Shown: positions 20,991 through 32,249 of the stretch, piece after piece
Position numbering within the stretch: position 1 is the first letter of the stretch
How the letters are laid out: the number at the start of each line of letters is the position of its first letter
Source: Dactylonectria macrodidyma
Taxonomy: Eukaryota; Ascomycota; Sordariomycetes; Hypocreales; Nectriaceae
DNA length: 64,000 nucleotides
Assembly: GCA_020744425.1 (NCBI GenBank)
Contig: JAGMUV010000033.1
Location: 496,001-560,000 of the forward strand
Reading direction: 5' to 3'
Translations under genes and position numbers: made by a program
Notes under the pieces: generated by a model
Databases searched by the model: none
What the model was told of the DNA's origin: nothing
Seen by the model: only the letters and a program-made list of their open reading frames with translations

Positions 20991-22930
20991 TCTTCACCAT
21001 CCCTTGGAATGAAATCCATTATCGGCCTCTTTGGAAAAGTACTGGTTCCAACTGCTTGCGTTCACATCCTCACTCGTCTTGATACAGGACTTTACGGGGT
21101 ACTGCTTGAGGTTGGTCACATCGTGCGAGGTATGGCGCCGCTTTAGGACGGCGTTGGCTGTTGACGACTTCTGTTGTCGTTCCCAGAGAAGGTGGCGACG
21201 GAGAGACTCTGTGAGCTCGGTTGCGAGCATGTTGCGGCGCGTTGTGCGTGGCGACAGGGCAGCCTGACCTTGGACATAGCCGGTATGGGAAACGATGGGT
21301 TGGGCGCTGGATCGAGGAATCTCGTGAATGGGTTTGAGAGTGGGTTGGCGTATGCCCTTCATCATAAGTGGCGCCTCGTCGGAGTCGTTAGGTGAGGCAC
21401 CAAGTGAAGGACTATTGGGGGCCATGCGCGACTGAGGAATGGCCGAGGTGGATTGGGATGCTTGGTTGCCCAGGGTCCGTGCTCGGTCGTTCTGTGCAAG
21501 CATGAGAGTAATGAGCGACCTTCGAGAGGTCAAGTTGGCCTTGGGGTCGACGCGTTGGAAATACTTGTCATCCACCCTAGACTTTCCCCTGTGCTCGGTG
21601 GAGTGAGACCAGTCAGACCAGCCGTCATCGTCTTCAATGGCAGTCTCATCAATGTAGTCGGTGTCAGAGTCCACTGCAGTCTCATCCTCGACGGTGCGGG
21701 TCATGATATTGGTGCTGAGCGAACCCTACTTAGGAGAGAGAAGTGAGTTAGATGGGGAACTAGCAAGGGTACTATTGAGAGAGCCGTCCTCCTCAGAGGA
21801 GCTACCAATCGTGAACATAGGCTTTTCCACAATTAAGATGATCGGCTTGCCGTTATCGAGGCTTGCACCCTCGGGAATCATGTCAGATGCAGCACACTTG
21901 ACTGAGCTGGGGATGATTCGAGGAAAAGGAATTGAGGATGGCGAAAACCCACGGACAACTATAGTTCGCGAAATTGTCGTAGGAGAGGGTTCTATTGATG
22001 CGTCTGAGCGGTGGCTAATTGAGTCACGGCGAGAGCGCGTGTATCTAGCCTATTGGGCGTTGTGTTGTGTGGAACTTGGAAGATGCCTCTACGTGGTAGT
22101 AGGAGTGGTAGAGCCAAGACAGGCGAGAGTATGCTCGAATCGATTACGGCAGAATCTGATACACAGTGAAAGATGCTTGCACAAGATAGGCGTTCAACTT
22201 GGAGAGATAAGAAAGAGAAGGCCACAAGCGTCTACCAGCGGCCTTGGAAATCCGGGGTGGCGATTGAAATAGGTCTAAGGAGGTCGAAACGAGGAGGACA
22301 AGATCAGTCTTGAGGTTGGACTTCTTACAACCCCGAAATCGCGTTGATGAGACCTCACGGGTGGTGAATGGCGAGGGGATGAGGACTTAATGTACGTGTG
22401 TCCTAGCGCCGTTGTACGCAAGACAATATTGCTTTTGAAGTCACCCACCTGCTTGAAAAGAGGGAATGGAACAAGAGTGGCCTTCTGACACTGTTGTTTC
22501 TTTTCCTCAAGTGTGTGGTGCCCCTGGAATCGGAAGTGTGATCCGATGCGAGGGGTCCAACGCGCTAGGTCCGTGCTAATACTCGTACGGACGGCCGGCA
22601 CGTCACGGGCAGAAAGTGGAATGGTGTACGTGCAGCCTTGGTTCACGGTCCCACCACTACGTGCCAAGGTAGAAACTCCACAGCCGTGGGGTCCCTTGTT
22701 GCAAGATTGTTGCGACTTCACAGGTCCTTTGCCACCCCTGGCCGTATTTGGATATACAGGGCACATCTATTGAGCGGGGGGTCCGCAGTTGGAGCATGTG
22801 TTGGTTGCTAAAAAGCAAGACCTGTGGCGATCGCATCCGTACCGTGATTGTTGTTGGCAGAGCTGGTGGACCCAACAATTGTGATGAGATATTGGTGATT
22901 TCTTGGGAAAAGTTGGCATCTGATGCCACC
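20930..22930. repeat. Segmental duplication, copy 1
   Basis: Collinear with about 42100-44600. It shares the DUF3295-coding sequence, the upstream TGTGTTGTGTGGAACTTG segment, a GGGGTCCAACGCGCTA-like block (22550; 44450) and GTGTTGGTTGCTAAAAAGCA (22795; 44560). Divergence and large indels point to an old duplication. Confidence 0.8.
20994..22080 (-). pseudogene. DUF3295 C-terminal copy of the AreA-GATA-like gene, N-terminus lost
   Basis: The first 236 codons from 21704 are open and match the C-terminal half of the copy at 42229: DSDTDYIDE, an SLITLMLAQNDRA block, SLRRHLLWERQ, and the terminal YFSKE..FHSKGW that ends this family. Upstream of 21710 the frame is broken near GAACCCTAC. The matching sequence then continues with a deletion of about 100 bp, and the DUF1752 (AreA GATA-like) part is missing altogether. 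The piece cannot encode the full protein. A short DUF3295-only product is possible but has no clear start of its own. Confidence 0.75.
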
Positions 22931-22934
22931 TAAT

Positions 22935-23810
22935 CCAAAAGGGTGCAGATGCAGCTTCTATGATAAGCTCCTTGATTAGGTATGCGCCATAGGACAGGCT
23001 GCACTGAGCCTTACTGCACTCGAAGCGATTTGGCTGGCTGCTCAGTGAACGGTAATGAACATAGCAGTGGTTTGCGTGCCATGATGCGAATATTCCCCGT
23101 TGGCAAGCAGTCTTGCCGTGGGCATTGTATCGATGGGTAGGCTTGCTCAACAGTGCGATGGGAAAATGGGTAAGACAGTCTAGTTCAAGGAACGGCGAGC
23201 CAACGCTCGTACCTCTGTCTGCACCTCTCGTCTCCGAGGACTCTCTGCCTGTGCAGTTCAAGCAGCCCGCGCAATTCACGCTTGATGGCTCTTGTTCACC
23301 TGTTGAACAATACCAGGGCTTGGGCAATAGCAAGCTAGTCGTCTCATCGTCAAGAAGCCCATGTTCCTGATTAGAGGCTCGCTGAAGAGGACGGCGCCTT
23401 GGAGAGCACGCTGGCTTCGTCGCGACCCAGCTCCCTCTTCGCTGGGCAAGAACCAGACATTTGTCAGCAAGAATGTAAAGGCAACAGCTGAAAATGCGAC
23501 GTCGAGTCACCCACTTCAGAACTGGAGTTGTGGCAGGGTAGCCGGGGAAAAAGCGTGACGTGCGACCCAAGTTCAGCGGAAAGATAGGTTAAGCGACAAG
23601 CACCGAAACAAGGCTTGTGGGGGGGATACATGAATCTGGCCAGGGCGAGCCTAGTGGGTCGCCAGCTACTGTACGGTTATACTGTACGGAGTACATGTAC
23701 ACCACGCAGGAACCCATGCCCTTGCACACGAGCAGCCACAGTCGAGACGATACCCAATTGCGAAGGAACAAGCTTGTCTTTAGTAGGTCGGCGTAGCGTC
23801 CTACGCCCTT
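22935..23810. other. Intergenic, no recognised gene
   Basis: Contains short opposed frames without motifs. It ends at the 27-bp minisatellite. Confidence 0.4.
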
Positions 23811-23813
23811 CTG

Positions 23814-24036
23814 ATTAGCGACGCCTGTTTTCCCCCTTCGCTCAGCGACGCCCGTTTTTCCCCTTCACTCAGCGACGCCCGTTTTTCCCCTTCACTCAGC
23901 GACGCCTGTTTTCCCCCTTCGCTCAGCGACGCCCGTTTTTCCCCTTCACTCAGCGACGACCGGTTTTCCCCTTCGATCAGCAACACCTGTTTTCCACCTT
24001 CGTTCAGCAACGCCTGTTTTCCTGCTTCAACCAACG
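23814..24036. repeat. 27-bp minisatellite directly upstream of the 24056 gene
   Basis: About eight 27-bp units, each AGCGACGCCYGTTTTYCCCC followed by YTTCRCTC. Units near the gene are the most diverged. The + strand is strongly C/T-rich and G-poor. Being in multiples of three it leaves a 77-codon minus-strand frame of the 9-residue repeat SEGEKRASL. The array stops about 20 bp before the first ATG of the downstream gene. Confidence 0.88.
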
Positions 24037-24055
24037 GCTTTTGGATCTCGTACTC

Positions 24056-25111
24056 ATGCTCGATCTGTCAATCTCGGACTTCACAAAGTCCTTCGAACGT
24101 ATGTTAAATGGACTCCGATACTTTGATGGCGATCCAACAGATCTCGATCCTCTCATCGACATACTGTCCAAATCCTTGTCTCAAGCCAAAGTTATGCGTG
24201 GCTGGCTATCGACATCCCATAGCTGGCGAGCGTATCGTCAGGAGTCCTCGAGGACCAAAAGAGTCCCGGCATATTTTCACCTAGTGAGCAGGCAGAAACA
24301 GCAAACGACAAAAAATGAGAAAGTCATCCAGACGAAATTCTCCACTGTTGGCCTATACCCCAATCTACTAACGGCAATGTCGTTTAATCTCGAAGACGTA
24401 CAAAAATTTGACGAATATATGATCGAGATGGTTTGCAATCATGGCCAAGAGTTTCTTGACAGGCGTGGTCTCATTCCCTATAGCCATTATCAAAGCTTTC
24501 TACCCACAATTCGGCAGGTTGAGGAAAATGGAGTTGAATTGTGGTCGTCAGGTTTGTTTATGCTTGTTCGGAAGCCAATATATTTACTGAATATCAACCA
24601 GAAATTCGCGAATACAAAATTGCCATCTCCAATATCACTATAATAGGAGATTCCATAAAAAAGAGGAAACGTACCACTTATACAAATGAGCCACATCCCA
24701 ACACACGGGAAGCAGAGGGCAAAGGTAAATACTAGGCTGATCGGCAGAAAAAATTAACTAAAATGACAACAGATACGAGTTCAGTCCTTTCAGTTTCGGC
24801 CGAGATCACACAACGTAGGTATGACCTCAAATTTTGACTCGAAATGGGCTAATTGAGTCAAAGCACCGATGTGGACAGAGATTCCCCGCATTGGTGATGT
24901 ACACGCGATAGACATGGACGATGTCTGGCAGATTTATAAGTTGCATCCGCAGCTCTTCACCCCGGCGAAAATATTGAATCCTCAGGAAGGGGGTGCGTCG
25001 TTCATAACGTTTTATATACTAGGCGAAGGGGCCGAATGCCTGTCACGACAAAGAGGGAGCAAGCATACCTTCAATGTCCAAGGAAATTGGCTTGTTGAAG
25101 CTTCTCAATGA
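24056..25111 (+). CDS. Unknown accessory protein, 302 aa, four exons
   Basis: Exons are 24056-24551, 24602-24724, 24773-24814 and 24864-25111. The three introns are 50, 48 and 49 bp, all GT..AG, and the frame is kept at every join, which is strong evidence for a real spliced gene. The start is the first ATG after the minisatellite (MLDLSISDFTKSFERML). The N-terminal half is helical. Visible segments include YFDGDPTDLDPLIDILSKSL, TVGLYPNLLTAMSF and LIPYSHYQSFLPTI; a basic KKRKRTTY patch could be a nuclear signal. The last exon (IPRIGDVHAIDMDDVWQIYK) looks globular. No signal peptide, membrane segment or known domain was recognised. The 3' end overlaps the end of the opposing gene by about 41 bp. 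Confidence 0.65.
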
Positions 25112-25863
25112 TGGATTTTAAATCCGGCCACGGTGCTCCTTTGTTAAAAGTCTCATGTTTATCGCCTTGTATCACATAATGTACGCCATCAGTTAGCTCG
25201 TTGGACTGCGGATGTGAAAGCCAAGCTGTCACCGTGCTTGAATCTCGCTCTTTCATGAGCTCGCGGTCACACAACAACATCTGATGGCCATAGAGAACAA
25301 TTTCGACCTTTTTGCCCTGAAACTGTGGAATAAGAACTTCAAGTCCTAAAATCGAATCGAGCTTGTGAAGACCCAAATAGTCGCTGAATTCCGAAATAAA
25401 GGCATTGTGATCGTGGGGAGCATCAGGTAGCGGACCAACCTGATACTCATAGGCGCAGAGTTTGTTGTCTGGCGTGAGTTGAAAGATATGACCGTGTAAA
25501 TTGTTCGGATCCAAGCTGTTATTGGGAAGAGCCCTGGTCCAGCGGTAATTCCTCTGCTGATACGACTCTATGTGGCCCACCAAGTGATGGCCCTCTTCGA
25601 GGTCGAAATGCTTGTGCAGCCCGTGTACGGCGTATATATTTCCGACGCCGTGCTTCTTAAACATGCGGTCCAGTGCAATGCGGTGCCTTTTCTCAGGGGT
25701 GTGTAGTGCGCTATCGTTTGGAAGATTATTGTGCCTGCATAGGTTAGACATTGCATTTCCCGTGGGTACCTCCTGCATCGAACTCATACCTCTCTCGACT
25801 GTGTAGAATATCGTCCTGTGTGACGGCCTGGTTTAGGCCGGGTATGTCATAGTTGTTCGACAT
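25071..25863 (-). CDS. Unknown protein, 245 aa, two exons
   Basis: Exon 1 is 25863-25790 (MSNNYDIPGLNQAV..), the intron is 25789-25735 (55 bp, GTATGA..TGCAG), and exon 2 is 25734-25071. The join restores RER-HNNLPND in frame. The protein is soluble-looking and rich in His and Asp, with a striking run around NIYAVHGLHKHFDLEEGHHLVGH (residues about 48-70), then HGHIFQLTPDNKLCAYEYQV and GLEVLIPQFQGKKVEIVLYG. The histidine cluster could bind metal, but no family was recognised. The gene runs convergently into the four-exon gene and overlaps its last exon, so antisense interference is possible. Confidence 0.65.
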
Positions 25864-25869
25864 TGCAGC

Positions 25870-26325
25870 AATCAGACCGTTGGAACAGGGTAGGACATGG
25901 GCAAAGTGTGATGGAGGGCTAAGGATCGAGGATGACCTTTGTGAGGTAATGGCGGATAACAGCTCAACCGTATAACGGAGACGTTGGTGGATGATTAGCA
26001 AAGCGATCGGAGGAGGAAGATCATGAAGCGAAGTCGATCACGGCGAGAGAAAGAAAAATGCCTCGCCTCGAGCGGGGTACGGCACGTGCGGTGATTCCGA
26101 TATTACCCGTCAGTCGTATCTTCGTTTGTTAAATCCACCTGCTTGTCGCCATGAAGCTCAGTAGCCATATTGATGAACAAACTTCTCTCAACTCAAGCTC
26201 GACTTGAGAGGCATGTCTCTTGAAAAAATCACACCAGAGATTGCAACAGACTACTTGTGTTTTATGAACGTAACAGGGGTTCTGCATCGGGGGCGTACCG
26301 TGATCCGCTAGCACCAAACGTGGAA
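25870..26325. other. Intergenic, no recognised gene
   Basis: Promoter side of the 25863 gene. Nothing else recognised. Confidence 0.4.
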
Positions 26326-26329
26326 TTTT

Positions 26330-26767
26330 ATCCCCTCAATTGTCGAAAGGCTCCCGCCAGGTCACTCCAGGGATGTCTGCCCAATTAAAATGCAAGAATG
26401 AAAGGTACATTATTCCCTACCTAAATTGGCCGATAATAGATGTCCCAACAATATTTTGAGTTACAAATCGCGACATCACACTGCTCACACCCCCAAATTG
26501 ATTGATGCTTCTTTTTCTTTAATTGAGGCCTCTTCTTATTATTGCTGACCGGCTGTCATCTTCTCTGATGAAGCTGCTATCATTATATGCATTGAGGGCC
26601 TCGCCCGGTATTAATTAAGAACTCATAGATGACTTTAAAATGATTTATATGACGATTTTGGCGAGAATAGTTAATGATGCATCTTTAGGTTCCCCTCATG
26701 TACCTGTCATGTAATAGGGGTCATGTGGGGCAAGGTACTTTCGGGAGCCTTTCGACAATTGAGGGGA
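26330..26767. mobile_element. MITE-like element, 438 bp
   Basis: A 27-bp perfect inverted repeat bounds an AT-rich non-coding interior. The left arm begins ATCCCCTCAATTGTCGAAAG at 26330 and the right arm ends CTTTCGACAATTGAGGGGAT at 26767. No clear target duplication was found, so the superfamily is open. Confidence 0.6.
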
Positions 26768-26769
26768 TG

Positions 26770-27890
26770 GTACTCCGTATAACGATTGGTGTTGGATTAT
26801 GTATCGGATTAATCCTAGCTAACTTATAGCAATAAGCAAGTACTCTGAACTTTTAGCGTAGCTGGTGAATCCATCAATTGGGCTATTGATAAAGCAAGGC
26901 GAATGCCCCCGCATGGGGCGTCGTAGATGTTAACTTTATGCAACAAAAGGGATCACGGAAGCGCTTTGATAACTGTTGGACTTAAGTACCAGCCGCGCCA
27001 TTTTGGGCAAAAGTTTAGGGGACTCAAAACCGTCCCCACGTGGTCGCTCAGCTCAGCTCTCACGAGGGCCCTGTTTAGAGGCCTCCAAAAGTACGCAGTC
27101 GACGAAGTAGAAATGTGACGCCAAGCCACTCACTTCAAGACTGGATTGGAGTTCCGTCAGTGGCAACGATTGAATGATCACTGACTGACTGTGTATCGGA
27201 GATCGAGGTCGGTCAAGTTGCCATTCAGGTAATGCGAGCAGGGGTCGGATTTCCATCGGCTGATCTTGGTCGATAGGAAGCTAGCCCTCAGAGGCCCAAT
27301 CCTTGGCAAAACACCCCCGGCCAACACCCCCAGAACCAACAATCACTGTCATCGTCGCGACGGACAGCCCGCGTTGTGGCGACCTTGTATTCCCATCCTC
27401 CCCCACTTTGTCACCTTCCCAAATGATACTGTGCTGTACGTGCCCGGCCCCGGTCCCCGGTCCCCCAGTACAAGTCCCACCCCTCTGTACGCAGTAAGCG
27501 CAAGTCGCGTTATTGCATCAATTGATTGCAGAAGCTTGCGTACTCCAGGTGTGACATCGGGGCGTGTGTGTGTTGGCTGGCAACTTGTGTCATGCACTAG
27601 CGCCAAGGAGGTTCGGCACCGGCTGAACCTGGTGGAACGAGTAAGCGATCACATTGACTTTCTTTTTCCTCAACACACGGTTGTTGGCTCTCGTCAAATG
27701 ATGTAACGTGCTGGCATGAGCCTGTAGACGGCACTTCATGTGACAGCTGGCTACGGGGTACCCCTAGCCTAGAGAATCAAGAATCGCGTCTCGTCGTGAC
27801 CCTACTTCCTTCAACCGCCTCATTCAACTCACTCTTTTTCAGGTTTTCACTTTTCTCCTTTTACAGCCGTTACTTTCCGGCCAGATTACT
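26770..27890. other. Intergenic and promoter of the 27895 gene
   Basis: No gene recognised. The last 100 bp form a pyrimidine-rich leader (CTCACTCTTTTTCAGG, CACTTTTCTCCTTTTACAG) right before the ATG. Confidence 0.4.
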
Positions 27891-27894
27891 CACT

Positions 27895-29004
27895 ATGGCT
27901 ATGGACGCGTTGAAAAACCTTTCCAACAACGTCCCGGGATGGCTCAAGCAGCTGGACGACCTCAGCGGCCAGATCGATCTGCGCCAAGCTGAGCTGGCCG
28001 CTGTCGCTGCAGCCGAGGGAAAGAACCCCGAGACAAAGTCCTTGCGCAACAAGGGCTCGACCGAGTCCCTCAGGCCGAAAGACGATGTGCCCATACCACC
28101 AGCGCCCAAAGCGACCCCCGACGATACCATACTCAAAGATACTCCTACAGCGACAACCGAGGCCTCAACACCTCCCACAGAGGTCAAGAAGGAACAGGTC
28201 GCAGCCTCCCCACCCAGCCCATCTGCATTGAAGCAGTCCCAAGAGGCTATCAAAGCAGCACGCGCAATGCTGTCCGCTGAGGGCGCTCCTGCAGCATACC
28301 GAACGCGAACTATGATTCTTGTATATTACGACAGCTATGTGCAAAGATTTTTCGACAATCTTGTGAGATTCGTATCATCAAGCAGAAACTTCATCCGAAA
28401 AGCCAAGATGGCTGCCAAGATTACCCAGGTCAAGCGGTCAGCCAAGATGGACATGTCAGAGGGCAACGAAGACGGCGATGACGATCCTCTGCCCTCGCTC
28501 AGGTATATGAGCACACGACGCGGCTATGGACCGGCCGGTGCCAATGACCAACCCCCAGATGTCTACGATCGACTCGACAAAAGCCTCGAAATCGTGCAGA
28601 GTATGTGCGAGCACGGCGCCCACCAGTTCCTGCGAGATGGCGATTGCAACGATGAGATATCAAAGGTACAGAAGCAGCTCACCGAAGTCCTCGAAGTGGC
28701 CACCAAGGAGATGGAGCGTATACAACGAGAAGAGCCTGAGTTGGCTAAGGAGACTAGCGAGCTAGGCAAGATCCGAACGCGTCGACCGATCACCATGCTT
28801 CGCAATGAGTTTCCCGGCTCCAAGGATGGTTCACCGTTAACGCCAAACAAGGGTGATCCCGAAAAGCTCGAGGCTGCCAAACCCGAGGATCGGTCACCAC
28901 ACCTTCTGGACGCAGAAGCGCCCCTCGAGGTAGATCCCAATATCATCGAAGCCGATGAAGGGATTGATGTTGCCATGGAGGTGCCCAAGTTGCAGTACCG
29001 ATGA
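27895..29004 (+). CDS. Conserved-type hypothetical protein, 369 aa, single exon
   Basis: Start chosen at MAMDALKNLSNNVPGWLKQL; the 33 residues upstream in the open frame are hydrophobic/aromatic translated leader. The N-terminal 60 residues form an amphipathic helix with a coiled-coil look (LDDLSGQIDLRQAELAAVAA). Next comes a Pro/Thr-rich disordered linker (PKDDVPIPPAPKATPDD). A central basic helical block follows (QRFFDNLVRFVSSSRNFIRKAKMAAK), then a second coiled coil (SKVQKQLTEVLEVATKEMER), and a Pro/Glu-rich tail. No enzymatic motif was recognised and no function is assigned. Coding bias is strong and there are no lesions, so this is probably a core chromosomal gene. Confidence 0.78.
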   Translation: MAMDALKNLSNNVPGWLKQLDDLSGQIDLRQAELAAVAAAEGKNPETKSLRNKGSTESLRPKDDVPIPPAPKATPDDTILKDTPTATTEASTPPTEVKKEQVAASPPSPSALKQSQEAIKAARAMLSAEGAPAAYRTRTMILVYYDSYVQRFFDNLVRFVSSSRNFIRKAKMAAKITQVKRSAKMDMSEGNEDGDDDPLPSLRYMSTRRGYGPAGANDQPPDVYDRLDKSLEIVQSMCEHGAHQFLRDGDCNDEISKVQKQLTEVLEVATKEMERIQREEPELAKETSELGKIRTRRPITMLRNEFPGSKDGSPLTPNKGDPEKLEAAKPEDRSPHLLDAEAPLEVDPNIIEADEGIDVAMEVPKLQYR

Positions 29005-29009
29005 ACTCG

Positions 29010-30650
29010 AGCCATGCGGAGTCGTAGGCCCTAAAATAGCTTCACAGAAGTCTACCCATCCACTCAGCCATCCATCACCATTACATTCAACATTTGTTCA
29101 TCACCATCAGCATCATTGGTTTAGGAGAGAACTATGTACTACTTATCTCTATTCATTTTCATCAATTATGCATGCCGGTCAGCTTTCTGCTATTCTGCTT
29201 CTCAATTCTCACAACATTGGCCATAGCACGGGCATATTAAATCAGACATTGGACCAAAATTAATATTTCAGCAACTAGGCAGTCAATCTCATTCTCGTGA
29301 ACATAGCTAGCTCTCTAATTAATCCCATATAAGCTTCTCACTCTGCCGAGTGTTGCGAACTACAACTCATCTGCTCTCTGGTCTCTTAATAAGCTTTGCC
29401 CACGGGTAGTTGCTTGGTTGCTGCCGCTCCCGGCAGGCCGCTGTAAAAAAGAAGAAAGCATCAGCATGTTGCGACTCGTTACGCCATATACCTTTATGTC
29501 ATACCACAGATGTCATCGCCCCTGGGACACTGTCAGAAAGGACGGCCAGAAACCGATCACGAACCATCTTACCAGTATTGCTTGCTCACAACAGTAGGGG
29601 GCATCTTCGCTCCGTCTCGATGTATTTAGGGCACCACGACTCGACGAGGTGGTAGTGGTGTTGGCAGGACAGCTCTTTCTGTACTTCAGTTAGCGTGCGG
29701 TCGCAGCACGGAAAAGAACACAAACATAGATGTAGTTGCACATGGTGGGATGAGCGCCGCGAGGAAATGGAATCAGTGTTGGATGAATCAATGTGGGATG
29801 AATCTTTGTTGGATGAATTAGTGTTGGATGCAGACACGGCGGCCACCATCAGTCGGGGACGCTGCCGTCCTTTATTTGACATCGGGGTTAGCGATCGGCG
29901 CACCGTTCTTGGTAATCCCTAGCGCGCAAGTGGGATGATGCTTGGGCTATGCTACAACACTACTGATCTCGTCACCTTTTCGGGTGTCCAATTGCCGACC
30001 AGCCACCTGATACTAGATCAAGGTGGCCTGGTACGCTCGGAGATTCTCTTCTCTCCCGGACTGAACCTTAACCGAAGGTTCAATCCCTCGGGGTGCGGGC
30101 GTTGCCAGGGGCCATGATTGTTTCTTGACCACTGACACTTTATACGCCTGTCAGGAGCTAAATTAGCTCGCCTCGTCTAGCCCCGAAAGCTCAAAACATG
30201 CTGGGTGCCCAGTGCTCACTCGCATGAGACGAGATCACGGGAAAGGCACATGCTGCATCGGATGACGAGAGGCAAAGCCAGAGAGAGCCACCACGACAGA
30301 GGCCCAGTACTCCCCATCGAGGTTGAGAACTCTCGGACAAACATTCGGCACACCGATGCCGAGCTTGGTTACACTCCTCAACAGTTTTGTTATAGTAATC
30401 ACCAGTTGTCAAGAAACAAGGATCACAGGGATAATCGTTGTAGCAAGAAACATGATCATGCCATGTCAAAAGCCGGTAGGATTCAGTGTAGGTAGATGCA
30501 TCTAGCTAGCAATGCTTCACCGGAAGAATCCTACTGAAAAACGTCCGTTAACAGGTGGCGGTTGTTACGGCAATGCATTGATGCATGGAGGAGGTACTAT
30601 CCAGGAGTTTTTGGAGTCAAATAATAATATTCCCAGTTCGTCTAGCCCAT
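29010..30650. other. Intergenic, no recognised gene
   Basis: Contains a four-unit 15-bp repeat of GTGTTGGATGAAT type at about 29776-29836 and scattered short frames. Nothing else recognised. Confidence 0.4.
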
Positions 30651-30654
30651 GATT

Positions 30655-31119
30655 TCAGGTGGCAGAAGCGCAGACTAGAGAAACTTGTATACTTTTCTTC
30701 ACTTTGTTTCGTAGCATAATGGAATAGCAAGCTACAGAATCTCGATACTCTAGCCACCTCAAAAGGCATGGGGGTCGAATTCGCCAATGAAGTTCGGGCA
30801 TTGCATCAATTACACCAACTGTGCTGAAGAATTGAGCATACTGACCAACCCTCGAGCTGCGAACGCGCCGTAGCCAAACATGCAGGTCTCGAATGCAAGC
30901 TTCCTGCATTCCGGGATTCAATAAGAGTGTCGCCGCATTAAAAACTGTGTCTCGACTCGTCGGGCGACCATTTTGACCAATTCTGTTTTCGAAGTGAGCG
31001 ACATGTAATGCTGTCCAGAGGTAGCCGCTTACCTTGATTGCCGCCATGATGGCTTCAGCCTCGCCTAGGTCATTTTCACCGGCCCTCATGTGGGTAGCTC
31101 TTGGCGCAGCAACAGGCAT
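30655..31119 (-). CDS. Hypothetical ORF, 154 aa, weak
   Basis: Frame of 154 codons with ordinary amino-acid composition (EAEAIMAAIKVSGYLW, LLNPGMQEACIRDLHVWLRR). A GTAAGC donor near its 5' end suggests an intron, but the nearest acceptor does not keep frame, so the structure is unresolved. No family recognised. Confidence 0.3.
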   Translation of the reverse strand: MPVAAPRATHMRAGENDLGEAEAIMAAIKVSGYLWTALHVAHFENRIGQNGRPTSRDTVFNAATLLLNPGMQEACIRDLHVWLRRVRSSRVGQYAQFFSTVGVIDAMPELHWRIRPPCLLRWLEYRDSVACYSIMLRNKVKKSIQVSLVCASAT

Positions 31120-31124
31120 CGCTT

Positions 31125-31848
31125 AATTCGAACATTCAGGACCTCGGGTGCATCAACCCACGCATTCACAATTGAGGTCAAATCGTTACTGACCCTCCAA
31201 TACCTAGGACTGTCACCCGGAGCAGTTCAGTGAAACTATAAGGTCGTCAAGCAGGAGGCTTGCTGCAGACCGTCTCGCGACGCTACTTGGCGCCAGTGAA
31301 GCCACTGGTGACCTCACGGTGTCCGGTCCATCAGTGGCACCTGGCAAGGTTGGGCATGTCAAGAGACGGCCTGTTCTCTCTTCTCTCTGGGTGATCCCGG
31401 CTTGTTCGCGCCGGCCTGCGCCGGCATAATAGCGAAAGCTCTTCTACCTTGCGATACTGCAGGCTTACTAGGGCGATTTGTGGCAACGCCTGCGTGCGAG
31501 ACCAGGCATGGCGTCACGCACAGGCTTCCCCGTTGGAATCGCGGACAGTGGGTCGAGCCTGAAGCGACGTTTCTCCGCCCCACGGGTCAGCAGTATACAG
31601 GGACGTTGCGGCACGGCCCATATACGCACACCCACTCGCGCTATCATGCTCCTGTACCTTGGCAAGGTTGTCAGCGCTGTTGTACACCGCATTCTGTAAG
31701 GCATGATGCACGCCGCGTTGTCCAAATCAGTGTTCGTCACAGGTATGATAAATTGGCACAGGATACTCCCACTTTACATGGGTAGCTTGACAAGGGGCCA
31801 GAGCTGCGCTAGATGATGCCTTAAAGGTTTCTACCCAGAGCCTCAAAG
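31125..31848. other. Intergenic, no recognised gene
   Basis: Opposed short frames only. Bounded on the right by the 11-bp minisatellite. Confidence 0.4.
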
Positions 31849-31849
31849 C

Positions 31850-32160
31850 CCCTCTGTCCTCCCTCTGTTCTCCTTCTGTCCTCCCTCTGTCTTCGCTCTG
31901 TCCTCCTTCTGTCCTCCTTCTGTCCTCCCTCTGTCCTCCCTCTGTCCTCCCTCTGTCCTCCCTCTGTCCTCCCTCTGTCCTCCCTCTGTCCTCCCTCTGT
32001 CTTCGCTCTGTCCTCCTTCTGTCCTCCCTCTGTCTTCGCTCTGTCTTCGCTCCGTCCTCCTTCTTTCCTCCTTCTGTTCTCCTTCTGTCCTCCTTCTTTC
32101 CCCCCTCTGTCTTCGCTCTGTTCTCCTTCGGTTCTCTTTCTCTCTTCCCTCTGCCCTCCC
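31850..32160. repeat. 11-bp minisatellite upstream of the JmjC-like gene
   Basis: About 28 units of CCTCTGTCCTC with variants CTTCTGTCCTC and GCTCTGTCTTC. The + strand is almost pure C/T with one G per unit or two. As 11 is not a multiple of three, all three minus frames stay open as permuted EGGQREDRGRT-type repeats. These are by-products of the array, not genes. The array ends about 90 bp before the JmjC-like gene's ATG. Confidence 0.9.
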
Positions 32161-32249
32161 ACCTTTGTCTGTTGCCCACTTCCCCACATTAGGTGCTCTC
32201 CCCACTAAATGTTCGCCATTCCACCTCATCCACATATTCTTCACACTTT

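Noticed and set aside
21661..22272. + strand frame of 203 codons
   Set aside because: Antisense of the decayed DUF3295-gene copy; the minus strand carries the homology.
30050..30110. GGTTCAATCC resembling a tRNA T-loop
   Set aside because: No matching T-stem, anticodon arm or acceptor stem could be folded around it.
30655..31119. Intron starting GTAAGC in the weak 154-codon frame
   Set aside because: Using the nearest acceptor breaks the frame, so no spliced model was adopted.
31727..32244. Three overlapping minus-strand frames of about 120-150 codons rich in EGGQREDR
   Set aside because: They are the three readings of an 11-bp repeat, which cannot hold one frame and opens all three by lacking stop words; no start context or domain.
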